Assembly: GCF_031921685.1 (NCBI RefSeq)
Contig: NZ_JAPDHU010000003.1
Span: forward strand, 806,001 to 870,000
Source of the DNA: Terripilifer sp031921685
GTDB lineage: Bacteria > Pseudomonadota > Alphaproteobacteria > Rhizobiales > Beijerinckiaceae
Direction of reading: 5' to 3'
Length of the DNA stretch: 64,000 bases
The position numbers and the translations under genes were made by a program. Positions 8,271-17,235 of the stretch are shown here, piece after piece. The notes under the pieces were generated by a model. It worked only from the letters and a program-made list of their open reading frames with translations. It had not been told where the DNA came from and ran no database searches. Each line of letters opens with the position of its first letter. The first letter of the stretch is position 1.

Positions 8271-8528
8271 TTAGTCGCGGTTGTACTGACCGATGTACTG
8301 ATTGTCGCGGCCATAGGTCGCAACCGAACGCGAGTTCAGAAGGTCGCGGTGCGCGGCGAGGCCCGAATCGCTGTTCAGTTCCTTGACGTCATTGGCGCGC
8401 TGCTGAGCGCGGTCATAGGACGAGGAATAAGCTTCGGTGCGATAGGTCTGCGCCATCGCCGACGTACCAGCAACGGCCGCAACAGCAACACCGAACAGAG
8501 CGGCGGCAAGAGTCTTAGATTTAGTCAT
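8271..8528 (-). CDS. Small exported protein (paralogue of the gene at 7775-8035)
   Basis: 85 residues. The signal peptide (KTLAAALFGVAVAAVAGTSA, AMAQ cleavage) precedes a short mature chain with YDRAQQRANDVKELNSDSGL and DNQYIGQYNRD at the end. The ATG at 8528 follows AGAAGGATGACTGTC. The gene lies directly downstream of the histidine kinase gene in the same direction, but its promoter box sits in the last bases of the kinase gene, so it can be expressed on its own. The function is unknown; shared boxes tie it to the adjacent two-component system. Confidence 0.85.
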   Translation of the reverse strand: MTKSKTLAAALFGVAVAAVAGTSAMAQTYRTEAYSSSYDRAQQRANDVKELNSDSGLAAHRDLLNSRSVATYGRDNQYIGQYNRD

Positions 8529-8586
8529 GACAGTCATCCTTCTTTTGTGAAGCATTTCGCCTTCACGAGGATGATGTGGGATCGTC

Positions 8587-8628
8587 GTGTATCAACGACA
8601 TTGCCGCTCTGTTACAAATTATTTCACC
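8587..8628 (-). promoter_or_regulatory. Shared promoter/operator box, copy 3
   Basis: Minus strand AATTTGTAAC, AGCGGCAATG and GATACA in the same register as the other copies. It overlaps the stop codon of the histidine kinase gene and serves the small exported gene starting at 8528. Confidence 0.65.
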
Positions 8629-10034
8629 AGCGCCGTGGTCATGGGCATCGAGCACAGCGGCATCGACACGACGACTTCAAGACCGCCTGTCGGTCGGTTC
8701 GTTAAAGTTACCAAACCACCATGACCTTCGATCACTTTGCGCGCAATCGTGAGGCCGAGACCCGTACCGCCCGTTGTCCGACTTCTCGAACTTTCAACGC
8801 GATAGAACGGTTCGAAGACGCGTTCTAAATCCTGCTCGGGAATGCCAGGCCCTTCGTCACGCACGGTTACCTGCATGTGACCGCTCGTTGTCGTCAGATC
8901 GACTTTGACCTTCTCGCCATACTTGCAGGCATTGGCGATCACATTTGTGAGAGCACGCTTGATGATGTTGGGGCTGCCGCTCATCAGAATGCCCGGCGGC
9001 GCATTCAACGCCACGTCATGGCCGATATCGGCCTGCTCATCGCAGATCGTGTGCAGCATCGCGCCGATGTCGATGGCCCGCCGCGGCATCTTGGCCGCGC
9101 CGACCCGCAGATATTCCAGGGTCGACTGGATCATCTCGTTCATTTCGGCAAGATCGGCTTCTGTCGCCGTGCGCAGCGTATCGTCCTCGGTCAATTCATT
9201 GCGCAGTTGAATACGCGTGATCGGCGTCCGTAAATCATGCGACAGCGCCGCCAGAGCCGCCGTGCGCTCTCGGACCAGCAGTTGGATACGCTCCAACATA
9301 CTGTTCATGGCACGCGATGCAGTACGTAGTTCTACTGGACCGAACTCCGGCACCTTCTGCGCCTCGGCATCGATATTGAACTTAGCCGCTGCATCGGCGA
9401 ACAGCCGCAAGGGCCGTGTCACCCAGCGCAACGACAAAACCGCAATGAGAATGATCGCCACGCACATGTAGAGCGGCACCAAAAGCGCGCTCCAGGAAAT
9501 GTAAGGCGCCGTGCCCGGCACATAAGAGAGGAACCAGAGCCAGGATCCGTCATCGAGCCGGGCCGAAATCTGCAGATTATAAGAAGAATCGCCGAGGTTG
9601 CTGACTTGATTCGACACAGCGCTGCCGTCACCCTGGCGATGATCGCTGTGTGGCACGTAGCCGACGATCAGCGCCGAGCTGTTTCGCGGCAGCAGTTTTC
9701 TCAGCCGCTCCGACAACGACCGGCACATCGCATCGGGTTCAGGATTGTCGATGCTCGGCGCCACATGCGCCCAATGCACTTCCAGAGTGAGCGTCGACAA
9801 AGCATGGGCGGCACGATCCCGCTCGGCCGGGGTCGGCAATTCGTTGACGGCTTTGGTGATGGAGGAAATGCGCTCCGCCAGCTCGCGCTCACGCGCCGCG
9901 CCGATAATGGCATCGATCCCCATGCGATAGGTCATATAGCCGACCGCATTGACCACGAGCAGCGCCAACAGCAGCACGGTCACTGCGCGCGCGACGACCG
10001 TATCGGGCGTGAGGAAGCGGATCAGCCGTGTCAT
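8619..10034 (-). CDS. EnvZ-like sensor histidine kinase
   Basis: 471 residues. TM1 is at about residues 14-36, a periplasmic sensor domain at 37-178, TM2 at about 181-203 and a HAMP linker follows. The dimerisation/phosphoacceptor motif LAALSHDLRTPITR places the phosphorylated His at 266. The ATPase domain has an N box (NVIANACKYGE), a G1 box (VRDEGPGIP), an F box (FEPFYRVE) and a G2 box (TGGTGLGLTI). The gene starts inside the stop of the response regulator (ATGA overlap), so the pair is one operon. The signal is unknown; the regulated genes appear to be envelope proteins next door. Confidence 0.95.
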   Translation of the reverse strand: MTRLIRFLTPDTVVARAVTVLLLALLVVNAVGYMTYRMGIDAIIGAARERELAERISSITKAVNELPTPAERDRAAHALSTLTLEVHWAHVAPSIDNPEPDAMCRSLSERLRKLLPRNSSALIVGYVPHSDHRQGDGSAVSNQVSNLGDSSYNLQISARLDDGSWLWFLSYVPGTAPYISWSALLVPLYMCVAIILIAVLSLRWVTRPLRLFADAAAKFNIDAEAQKVPEFGPVELRTASRAMNSMLERIQLLVRERTAALAALSHDLRTPITRIQLRNELTEDDTLRTATEADLAEMNEMIQSTLEYLRVGAAKMPRRAIDIGAMLHTICDEQADIGHDVALNAPPGILMSGSPNIIKRALTNVIANACKYGEKVKVDLTTTSGHMQVTVRDEGPGIPEQDLERVFEPFYRVESSRSRTTGGTGLGLTIARKVIEGHGGLVTLTNRPTGGLEVVVSMPLCSMPMTTALVK

Positions 10035-10795
10035 GGCCCGTGCGCACCAGGCGCGAACATATAGCCGACACCGCGCACCGTCTTGATCAGCGGCCGTTCC
10101 GCCGATTCCTGCGCCAGTTTCTTGCGCAAGCGGCTGACCTGCACATCGATCACCCGGTCCGTCGTGTCAGCCGATCGCGCCTTGGCGAATTCCAGCAAAG
10201 CATCGCGGGTGAGAATGCGGTTGGGATGTTCGATGAAAGCGTTGAGAAGATCGAATTCGCCGGTCGACAAGTCGACCAGCGTACCGGACGGCGACACCAG
10301 TTCGCGCCGGCGCAAGTCCAGCATCCAGCCGTCGAAACGCACCACGTCGTCGCGCTCGATCGAACCCGGCTTGTCATCGCCGCGGATACGCCGCAGCACG
10401 GCACGGATGCGCGCCAGCAGTTCACGCGGGCTGAACGGCTTGGTGACATAATCGTCGGCGCCGACCTCGAGCCCGACGATGCGATCGTCTTCATCGCCGC
10501 GTGCCGTCAGCATGATGACCGGCAAGGACAGGGTCGCGCGGATTTCGCGGCACAGATCAAGGCCGCTGCGGCCGGGCAGCATCACGTCGAGGATCAGCAG
10601 ATCGACCTGAGTGGCCTGCAGCAATTCCATGGCGCCTTTCGCATCCCCCGCCGCCGAGACCTGAAAGCCATGGCGGCGAAGATATTGGGTGACGAGCAGC
10701 CTGATCTGCGGATCGTCATCGACCACGCCAATGTGGCCATGATCGTTCACGAAATTTTTTGTGGCTTCAACTTGCATCTGTTCAACCCGAGACAC
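10031..10795 (-). CDS. OmpR-family response regulator
   Basis: 254 residues from a GTG; an ATG six codons later (10777) is an alternative start. The receiver domain has the acidic pocket VVDDDP near residue 26, the phosphoacceptor D70 (LLILDVMLPG) and the conserved Lys in YVTKPFSP. A C-terminal winged helix ends in VRGVGYMFAPG, typical of OmpR/PhoB. It overlaps the kinase gene by 4 bp. A copy of the shared promoter box lies 120-165 bp upstream, which suggests autoregulation. Confidence 0.95.
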   Translation of the reverse strand: MSRVEQMQVEATKNFVNDHGHIGVVDDDPQIRLLVTQYLRRHGFQVSAAGDAKGAMELLQATQVDLLILDVMLPGRSGLDLCREIRATLSLPVIMLTARGDEDDRIVGLEVGADDYVTKPFSPRELLARIRAVLRRIRGDDKPGSIERDDVVRFDGWMLDLRRRELVSPSGTLVDLSTGEFDLLNAFIEHPNRILTRDALLEFAKARSADTTDRVIDVQVSRLRKKLAQESAERPLIKTVRGVGYMFAPGAHGP

Positions 10796-11161
10796 GTCGA
10801 TAGGCCCGATTCCATCCGGCCAGGAGAGGCGGCCCGGAGAGAATCAGAACAAGACGACGAGATAACCAGCACCCAGCGACAGAACCTGTCACTTTCGCTT
10901 GATATGGGGATGGTGGCGCGTATCGGCGATATTGCGCCTCTGTAACAAATTATTTCAGCGCCTTCGAACCGGACTGGAAGAACAACCGCATCGATCATGA
11001 GTTCCTGATTTTATGGCGATTTCTCTGATAGGAGGCGCCCTTGGAGCAAACGCCGCCCGGCCTTCTCGACATGTCCGGCGCGCGGCCCGGCTTTGAACGT
11101 CTCGCGCTTGTCCGCCCTAAAACACGATGTTGTACTCCCGGCACACAGGGGGAGGCAGACG
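10796..11161. other. Divergent intergenic region
   Basis: 366 bp between the response regulator and the rightward amidohydrolase. It contains promoter box copy 4 (10916-10962) and the amidohydrolase ribosome site (GGGGGAGG near 11149). Nothing else is recognised. Confidence 0.6.
10916..10962 (-). promoter_or_regulatory. Shared promoter/operator box, copy 4
   Basis: Minus strand ATAATTTGTTAC, GCGCAATATC and GATACGCG, with the same 32-base register as copies 1 and 3. It drives the response regulator/kinase operon and could also face the amidohydrolase gene on the other strand. Confidence 0.65.
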
Positions 11162-12862
11162 ATGATCCATGCGCACGCGAGCAGACGCGACATTTTAGGG
11201 ATGACCGCCGGACTCGCCGGCACCGCGATATGGACCCGCGCCCTCGCCGATCCACGCGATGCCGATCTCATTCTTGTCAATGCCACCGTGCATACGGTCG
11301 ATCCGAAACAGCCCGCGGCCGAAGCCTTCGCCATTCGTGACGGCCGCTTCATCGCCGTCGGCACCAGTTCCGATATCCGCGCCTTTGCCGGCAAGGCCAC
11401 TCGGATCGTCGATGCCAAGGGGCTGACTGTCGTTCCCGGTTTCATCGATTGCCACGTCCATCCCGTGGGCGAGGTCCTGCTTTATCAAGTGCTCGTGGGC
11501 AATCCTTACGATGTCGAATTTGTGACGATCGACAGTATCATCGGCAAGTTGCGCGAACGCGCCGCCCAAACGCCGCCCGGCACCTGGGTCGAAGGCTTCT
11601 TTTTCGACGACACCAAAGTGAAAGACGGCCAGCCACTGACCGTGCGCGATCTCGACAAAGCGTCCACCGAACATCCGATCATGGTGCGCCATCGCGGCGG
11701 CCACACTTACTATGTCAACGGCAAGGCGTTCGAACTGGCTGGCGTCACCAAGGATACACCCAATCCTTTCGGCGGCACATTCGATCGCAACAGCGATGGC
11801 ACGTTGTCTGGACGGGTGACCGATCGTGCCGGCGCCGTTTTCACCAAGGTCGGCCAACGCCCCACCTATACGGACGAGCAACGCGCCCAGCGCAGCCGCG
11901 ATGGCCTCGCCCATATCTCCAAACAGTTCGTGCGCTATGGCCTCACTAGCGTCCATCACGAAGGGGGCGATCTGTCCGCCTTGCAACAGATCCGTGCCCG
12001 TGGCGATCTCCAGCATCGCGTGAGCTATGAAGCGCAGGGGCCGTTGGTCGATCGGCTGATCGCCGATGGTTTTCGCTCCGGCTTCGGCGACGAATGGCTG
12101 CGCATCGGCGCGACCTTCGAACATACGATCGACGGTTCCTTTTCGGAGCGGACGATGGCGCTCGACACGCCCTATCCGGGCAGCAATCCGCCGTATAAAG
12201 GCAACCTCGTCACCACTCAGGAGGACCTGAATGCCTGGGTGGAGAAGGTTCATCGCGCCGGCATCCAGGTCAACTGCCATGCCAACGGCGACATCGCCAT
12301 CGACATGATGCTGACGGCCATGGAACGGGCGCTGAAACTTCATCCCAACGCCAACGCGCGGCCGAAGATCACCCATTGCACCTTGATCAACGACGATCTG
12401 ATCCGCCGCATGAAAGCGATGGACGCGGTGCCGGCAGTCTTCTCCACCTACCCCTACTACAATTCGGACAAATTCGTTTTCTACGGCGAGGCCATGCTGC
12501 AGCGGAGCATGGCGCTGCGCACCATGATCGACGCGGGCCTGCGCCCGGCCGCCGGCTCGGATTTCTCGCCCGGCCCGTTCTCGCCGCTCCTGGCATTGCA
12601 AGCCATGGTCACGCGCACCGGCTGGGACCGCAAAACCTGGGGCGCCAATCAGCGCATTTCCATGGACGAAGCCCTCACGGTGACAACCTTGAACGGCGCG
12701 TACAATTCCCACGAGGAAGCGATCAAAGGTTCGATCACGCCAGGCAAACTCGCCGACTATGTCGTGCTGGCGGAAGACGTGAAGACGATCGCGCCGGACA
12801 AAATCAAGGACATCAAGATCGTGCGCACCGTCACCGGCGGCGTCACACGCTATGAGGCCTGA
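11162..12862 (+). CDS. Tat-exported amidohydrolase (YtcJ/NfdA-like)
   Basis: 565 residues (566 codons with the stop; counted from the ATG preceded by GGGGGAGGCAGACG). A twin-arginine signal is present (SRRDILGMTAGLAG, residues 7-20, cleavage near ALA-D). The amidohydrolase barrel carries FIDCHVHP for the first two metal His, CHANGD and THCTLI for later His, and AAGSDFSPGPF with the catalytic Asp. The composite N- and C-terminal beta-sandwich (LILVNATVHTVDP and GKLADYVVLAED) fits the YtcJ-like subgroup, which hydrolyses N-acyl or N-formyl amides. It acts in the periplasm if the Tat signal is used. The 3' end overlaps the convergent AraC gene by 13 bp. Confidence 0.88.
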   Translation: MIHAHASRRDILGMTAGLAGTAIWTRALADPRDADLILVNATVHTVDPKQPAAEAFAIRDGRFIAVGTSSDIRAFAGKATRIVDAKGLTVVPGFIDCHVHPVGEVLLYQVLVGNPYDVEFVTIDSIIGKLRERAAQTPPGTWVEGFFFDDTKVKDGQPLTVRDLDKASTEHPIMVRHRGGHTYYVNGKAFELAGVTKDTPNPFGGTFDRNSDGTLSGRVTDRAGAVFTKVGQRPTYTDEQRAQRSRDGLAHISKQFVRYGLTSVHHEGGDLSALQQIRARGDLQHRVSYEAQGPLVDRLIADGFRSGFGDEWLRIGATFEHTIDGSFSERTMALDTPYPGSNPPYKGNLVTTQEDLNAWVEKVHRAGIQVNCHANGDIAIDMMLTAMERALKLHPNANARPKITHCTLINDDLIRRMKAMDAVPAVFSTYPYYNSDKFVFYGEAMLQRSMALRTMIDAGLRPAAGSDFSPGPFSPLLALQAMVTRTGWDRKTWGANQRISMDEALTVTTLNGAYNSHEEAIKGSITPGKLADYVVLAEDVKTIAPDKIKDIKIVRTVTGGVTRYEA

Positions 12863-13815
12863 TCCTCGGTAAACGCCCCTTTCGCCTTCGCCTGCTTCAG
12901 GCGATAGGCCGAAGGTGTCATGCCGACAGCATTCTTGAATGCGCGCAAAAAATATTTTTCGTCGTTATAGCCAACCCGATAGGCGATCTGGCCGATGCTG
13001 TCGCCCGTCAAAACCAATCGTTCGCAAGCGTCTTCCATGCGCATGTCGCGGATCAGCAGATTGAACGTGCTCCCCGTATATTGACGGATCAAAGCGCAGA
13101 AGCGGCTGCGCGAAAGCCCAACCGCCTTGGCGGCCTCCTCGAGCCCCGGCCCGCGCAGATAATTGTCCTCGATGAAAGCCGAGATGCGCCGCATATGGCC
13201 ACTGTCGCGACCGACGGCTGGAAGCCGTGTCGATAGCCTCGCGAATTCCGCCTCATGATCCCGGCAAACGGTCGCCAGCAGCAGCGACAATTCGGCCCGC
13301 ATCATCTCCTGCGCGAACAGCCCGCCCTTGTCGTTCTCCCGGTTCATCGAGGTGATGAGGCTTTCGATCCGATCGGCCTGCTTCCGCCGCGCATTAAAGT
13401 CGACATAGTTCTGCCAGGCGAAGGGCGTGAGTTCAGGCAACAGGCGCACCAGTTCCGAAATCGGGTAGGAGCGCGACAAACCCGGATGCAGAAAATCCAG
13501 ATCGAAATAGAGAACGATGCAGCGCGTGCCCTGATCGAACCGGATCTGATGCGACACCATGGGCGCGACGAAATAGATCGATCCGGCTTTCGGTCTGTGC
13601 GAGGCGAGCCCGATACGCAAGGTTGGCGCCGCCGACATGAAATAGAGCACCTGGAAATAGTCGTGCTTATGCGCCGGATAAAGCCGCTGCGTGCGTTCGA
13701 CGATGCGGATGCTGAAGCGCGGCGCGCCATGGCGTTCGGGCGCATAGGAGCGGAACGGCGCCTCCACCCGGACACGCCGTTGCGCCGATCGCTGCGTCTG
13801 CTTGCGTCCCGCCAT
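12850..13815 (-). CDS. AraC-family transcriptional regulator
   Basis: 321 residues. An N-terminal cupin-like ligand domain (YPAHKHDYFQVLYFMSA) precedes a C-terminal double helix-turn-helix: GLEEAAKAVGLSRSRFCALI and IGQIAYRVGYNDEKYFLRAF, ending in GMTPSAYRLK. The start at 13815 is chosen for GGGGAGGCGGC directly upstream; the frame opens at 13854. It follows the acyl-CoA dehydrogenase gene with a short gap in the same direction, so it may read through from the catabolic operon or regulate it. Confidence 0.9.
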   Translation of the reverse strand: MAGRKQTQRSAQRRVRVEAPFRSYAPERHGAPRFSIRIVERTQRLYPAHKHDYFQVLYFMSAAPTLRIGLASHRPKAGSIYFVAPMVSHQIRFDQGTRCIVLYFDLDFLHPGLSRSYPISELVRLLPELTPFAWQNYVDFNARRKQADRIESLITSMNRENDKGGLFAQEMMRAELSLLLATVCRDHEAEFARLSTRLPAVGRDSGHMRRISAFIEDNYLRGPGLEEAAKAVGLSRSRFCALIRQYTGSTFNLLIRDMRMEDACERLVLTGDSIGQIAYRVGYNDEKYFLRAFKNAVGMTPSAYRLKQAKAKGAFTEDQAS

Positions 13816-13874
13816 GCCGCCTCCCCGCGTGGCTTTCGGGGCATTATAGATCATTTCCCGACGGCAACAGCCAG

Positions 13875-15119
13875 CTAGCTTTCGGGACCGGCGTATTTGC
13901 CGGCGGTCGCCGGGAACATGGCTTTGATGATCTTCATGCGGCTGACATCGACGGTGCCGTCCATATGCAGGAAGATCGCCGCATCACGGAACAGTTTCTC
14001 GACACCGAATTCCAGCATGGCGCCATTGCCGCCATGCAGCTCGATGGCATGAGTCGCCACTTTCATCATTTCCTCGGACACATAGACTTTCGCCATATTG
14101 CACAGCACGTCCGCATCCGGATGGTTCTCGTCCACCGCTTTCGAAGCCCGCTCGATCAGAGCACGCGACGCTTCGATCCTTGTCGCCATGTCGGCCAGCC
14201 GCAGCGCCACCGCCTGATGCTTGATCAGAATGCGCCCGCCCTGTACATAATTCTGCACATAGTCGGCCGTGCGCTCGAAACAGGCGACGCCGACGCCGAT
14301 ATTCTTGGCCGCCTGGATGATCTTGCCGGCGCGGAAATATTGTCCGGCGCTTTGCAGGCCTTTGCTTTCGACGAGCAGATGATCAGCCGGCACGCGGCAA
14401 TCCTCGAACACCAGCTCGCCATTGTTCATGAAACGGCAGCCGATGGTCTCGTTGCATTTGGTGACCGTCAAACCCGGCGTGTCGCGCGGCACCAGGAAGC
14501 TCGACGTGCCTTGCAGCATGCCCACCCCGGAATTGGTATTGGCATAGACCACATAGAGGCTCGCATCATAGCCATTGGAGATGAATTGCTTGCGGCCGTT
14601 GATCACCCAATGATCACCGTCGCGCACCGCCTTGGTGTGCATGGCCGCTTCGGGCACGTTATAGGGCAGCCAACGGTCAGAGGCACCGCGTGGCTCCGTG
14701 AGACAATGGGCGAGGAGAAATTGCGGATTCTCCACCAGTTGCGGAAACCATTTCTCCTGCAAATGTTTCGGCGCGAATTCTCGGAGAACGATGGAGACCT
14801 TCCAGTTCTGCACCAGTTTATCGGCGAGGCCTGAATCACCCCGCGCGATCTCTTCGGCGATCAAGGCGAAGGTGCGCACTTCCGTTGCCGGATCGAGCTC
14901 CACCCCGCCGAATACCTCCGGCACGCCAAGGGTGCGGATGCCGATCGTATCGGCGCCTTCCAGAATGGAGCGCGGCAGCCGATCGCCGGGCGTCATGTCC
15001 CATTCGCGCTGCCAGTTCGAACGGATGAACGGGGTGACGACGTCGTCGACGAAAGCGCGGCAACTGTCGCGCATCAGGCGCTGTTCTTCCGACAGCGAAC
15101 CGTCATCGGCATGGATCAT
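13875..15119 (-). CDS. Acyl-CoA dehydrogenase family flavoprotein
   Basis: 414 residues. The N-terminal helical domain starts at LSEEQRLMRDSCRAF, the middle domain holds LLAHCLTEPRGASD and the GRKQFISNG loop, and the C-terminal helical domain has ELHGGNGAMLEFGVEKLFRD. The expected base position of the family is near the latter segment. It should oxidise an acyl-CoA at C2-C3 using FAD. GGGAGG lies 7-12 bases before the ATG at 15119. It is the fourth gene of the leftward unit after permease, aldehyde dehydrogenase and GlcG-like protein, which suggests an acyl-CoA intermediate. The substrate is unknown and some relatives are nitroalkane oxidases. Confidence 0.88.
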   Translation of the reverse strand: MIHADDGSLSEEQRLMRDSCRAFVDDVVTPFIRSNWQREWDMTPGDRLPRSILEGADTIGIRTLGVPEVFGGVELDPATEVRTFALIAEEIARGDSGLADKLVQNWKVSIVLREFAPKHLQEKWFPQLVENPQFLLAHCLTEPRGASDRWLPYNVPEAAMHTKAVRDGDHWVINGRKQFISNGYDASLYVVYANTNSGVGMLQGTSSFLVPRDTPGLTVTKCNETIGCRFMNNGELVFEDCRVPADHLLVESKGLQSAGQYFRAGKIIQAAKNIGVGVACFERTADYVQNYVQGGRILIKHQAVALRLADMATRIEASRALIERASKAVDENHPDADVLCNMAKVYVSEEMMKVATHAIELHGGNGAMLEFGVEKLFRDAAIFLHMDGTVDVSRMKIIKAMFPATAGKYAGPES

Positions 15120-15243
15120 TCTGGCCTCCCTCAATCGGATGCCAGAAGAATAAGCAGACGGATTGCCCGGCGCTCGGATCAGCCGTCCGCTTCTGGTGGA
15201 CAATCGTCCAACAGACGCGGACGGCGAAGGGCTCTTTTAGGCT

Positions 15244-15720
15244 TTAAAGCTTGATATCCGCCTGCACGGTGACTTTGTGGGCTGATCCCAAAAAGTCCTG
15301 CAAGGCTTGCAAGGCGGCGACGCCGCAGGCCGTATCCTGTTCGCCATTGCCGCCACTGAGACCGATGCCGCCGATCACCTCACCGTCAACGACGATCGGG
15401 AAGCCCCCGACGAAAACCGCGAATTTGCCCTCAAAGCTGAGCTGGATGCCGAAAGCTTCGTTGCCCGGCAGGGCCGGCCCGTTCGGCGCCTGATTGAACA
15501 AATGGGTGGAGCGCTTATGGCCGGCGGCGGTGAAGGCCTTGTTCCAGGCAATCTGCGGGCCGGTGACGCGCGCCCGGCTCATACGCTCGATGACAAGCGG
15601 AAAACCGCCATCATCAGCAATGCAGACGGTCTCGAACACCTTCAACTCTTCCGCCTTGCGCAGAGCGGCTTCCGCCATGCGCTTGGCTTCCGGAAGTTCG
15701 AGCTTCATCGTTTGTCTCAT
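15244..15720 (-). CDS. GlcG/HbpS-family haem-binding-like protein
   Basis: 158 residues with the GlcG/HbpS fold signature: LEEAKRM-type helix (LPEAKRMAEAALRKAEELKV), the central GFPLVIERMSRARV, and the Gly-rich GGFPIVVDGEVIGGIGLSGG. Members bind haem or act as accessory proteins in catabolic operons such as glycolate or diol use. No signal peptide is seen. The start at 15720 has GAGGAAACCTGTG before it and is 25 bp after the aldehyde dehydrogenase stop. Role in the pathway is unknown; it may bind a cofactor or intermediate. Confidence 0.85.
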   Translation of the reverse strand: MRQTMKLELPEAKRMAEAALRKAEELKVFETVCIADDGGFPLVIERMSRARVTGPQIAWNKAFTAAGHKRSTHLFNQAPNGPALPGNEAFGIQLSFEGKFAVFVGGFPIVVDGEVIGGIGLSGGNGEQDTACGVAALQALQDFLGSAHKVTVQADIKL

Positions 15721-15745
15721 CACAGGTTTCCTCACTAAGCGGCGA

Positions 15746-17233
15746 TCACGTGCCGCGGTAAACGGTTTTGATCTGGGTATAGAATTCAAGGCCGACGCGG
15801 CCGGATTCGCGGAACGTCGACGTGCTCGAACGTTTCAAACCGCCGAAAGGCGCATTGATCAGATTGCCCGTCGTGGTGCGGTTGATCTTGACCGTGCCCG
15901 CTTCGATATCGCGGGCGAAAGCGTGCATCAGGCGCGGATTGCGCGTGGCGATCGCGGCCGAGAGCCCATATTCGGTATCGTTCGCCTTGGCGATGGCGTC
16001 CTCATAGGAGGACACTTCGATCAAAGCGATCACCGGACCGAAGATTTCCTCGCGGGCGATGCGCATGTCCTGCGTCACATCGGTGAAGATGGCAGGCGAA
16101 ACATAGAAACCGCGATCGAAATCCGGTCCCTTCAGGCGCTCGCCGCCACACAGCAAAGTCGCCTCGCTTTTGCCGATCTCGATATAGCGCAACACCGTTT
16201 CAAGCTGCCGCGCCGTCGCCAGCGGACCGATGTCGACGCCTGAAGTCATGCCGCTGCCGATCTTCAGCGCCTTCACACGGGCCAGAAGCTTTTCGATGAA
16301 GGCCGTTTTCACCGCGCTCATCACCAGGACGCGGCTGGTGCCGGTGCAGGCCTGGCCGGACAATGACAGACCACCCTTGATCGTCAGATCCACCGCCTGA
16401 TCCAGATCTGCATCGTCCATGACGATCAAAGGATTCTTGCCGCCCAGCTCCATCTGCGTACGGGTGGTGAAGCCGACGGAACGATGAATATGCTCGCCCG
16501 CCGCCGTCGAGCCGGTGAAAGAAATCGCCCGCACCACGGTTGGCACTGTGATGGCCGTGCCGACGTCACCAGCCCGACCGCTGATAAAATTAAGCACTCC
16601 CTTGGGGATGCCGGCAGTGATGAAAGCTTCGGCCAGACGATAGCCGGACAGCGGCGCATCGGACGACGGTTTGAACACCACCGTATTGCCGGTAATCAAG
16701 GCCGGCGCGATCTTGCGTGCTGGAATCGAAACTGGAAAATTCCACGGCGTGATGACCGAGACGACGCCCACGGGCTCGCGCTCGGAATAAACCGTCATAT
16801 TGGCATCGTCTTGCGGAAACGTCTCGCCAGTGAACGACTGACCCTCGACCGCATAGAAGCGCAACGTCTGCGCCGAGCGTAGAAATTCATCCTTGGCCAG
16901 CGCCAGCGGCTTGCCCATTTCGCGCGTCATCTCGGCGGCGAAGCGCGCCGCATTGGCTTCAAGATGATCGGCGGCAAGATTGAGCATTTTCGCCCGCACC
17001 GAGACGGGCGTTTTGCGCCAGGCGGCAAAAGCCACCTGGGCTGCGCGCACGGCCGCCTCCGCATCGCCAGCGCTGGACGCCGGAAAGCGGCCGACGATGT
17101 CGTCGACGTCGGCAGGATTGATGTTATCAAGCCATTCGCCGGTGGATGCGGCCACCCATTCGCCATCGATATGGTTCTTGAACGCCTCGATGGGTTCGGC
17201 GACGGCAGCACGAAGCGATGCATTCTGGCTCAT
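15746..17233 (-). CDS. NAD(P)-dependent aldehyde dehydrogenase
   Basis: 495 residues of the ALDH superfamily. It has the Glu motif MELGGKNPLIV, the catalytic Cys in SLSGQACTGTSRVLV, the cofactor segment ITPWNFPVSIPARKIAPALI and the late EEIFGPVIALIEV. The nearest feel is succinate-semialdehyde or 2,5-dioxovalerate dehydrogenase, but that is an impression. The ATG lies two bases after the TAG of the upstream permease gene, with GGAG 7 bases upstream, so translation may be coupled. It would oxidise an aldehyde made by the divergent oxidase/dehydrogenase set. Confidence 0.92.
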   Translation of the reverse strand: MSQNASLRAAVAEPIEAFKNHIDGEWVAASTGEWLDNINPADVDDIVGRFPASSAGDAEAAVRAAQVAFAAWRKTPVSVRAKMLNLAADHLEANAARFAAEMTREMGKPLALAKDEFLRSAQTLRFYAVEGQSFTGETFPQDDANMTVYSEREPVGVVSVITPWNFPVSIPARKIAPALITGNTVVFKPSSDAPLSGYRLAEAFITAGIPKGVLNFISGRAGDVGTAITVPTVVRAISFTGSTAAGEHIHRSVGFTTRTQMELGGKNPLIVMDDADLDQAVDLTIKGGLSLSGQACTGTSRVLVMSAVKTAFIEKLLARVKALKIGSGMTSGVDIGPLATARQLETVLRYIEIGKSEATLLCGGERLKGPDFDRGFYVSPAIFTDVTQDMRIAREEIFGPVIALIEVSSYEDAIAKANDTEYGLSAAIATRNPRLMHAFARDIEAGTVKINRTTTGNLINAPFGGLKRSSTSTFRESGRVGLEFYTQIKTVYRGT

Positions 17234-17235
17234 CT

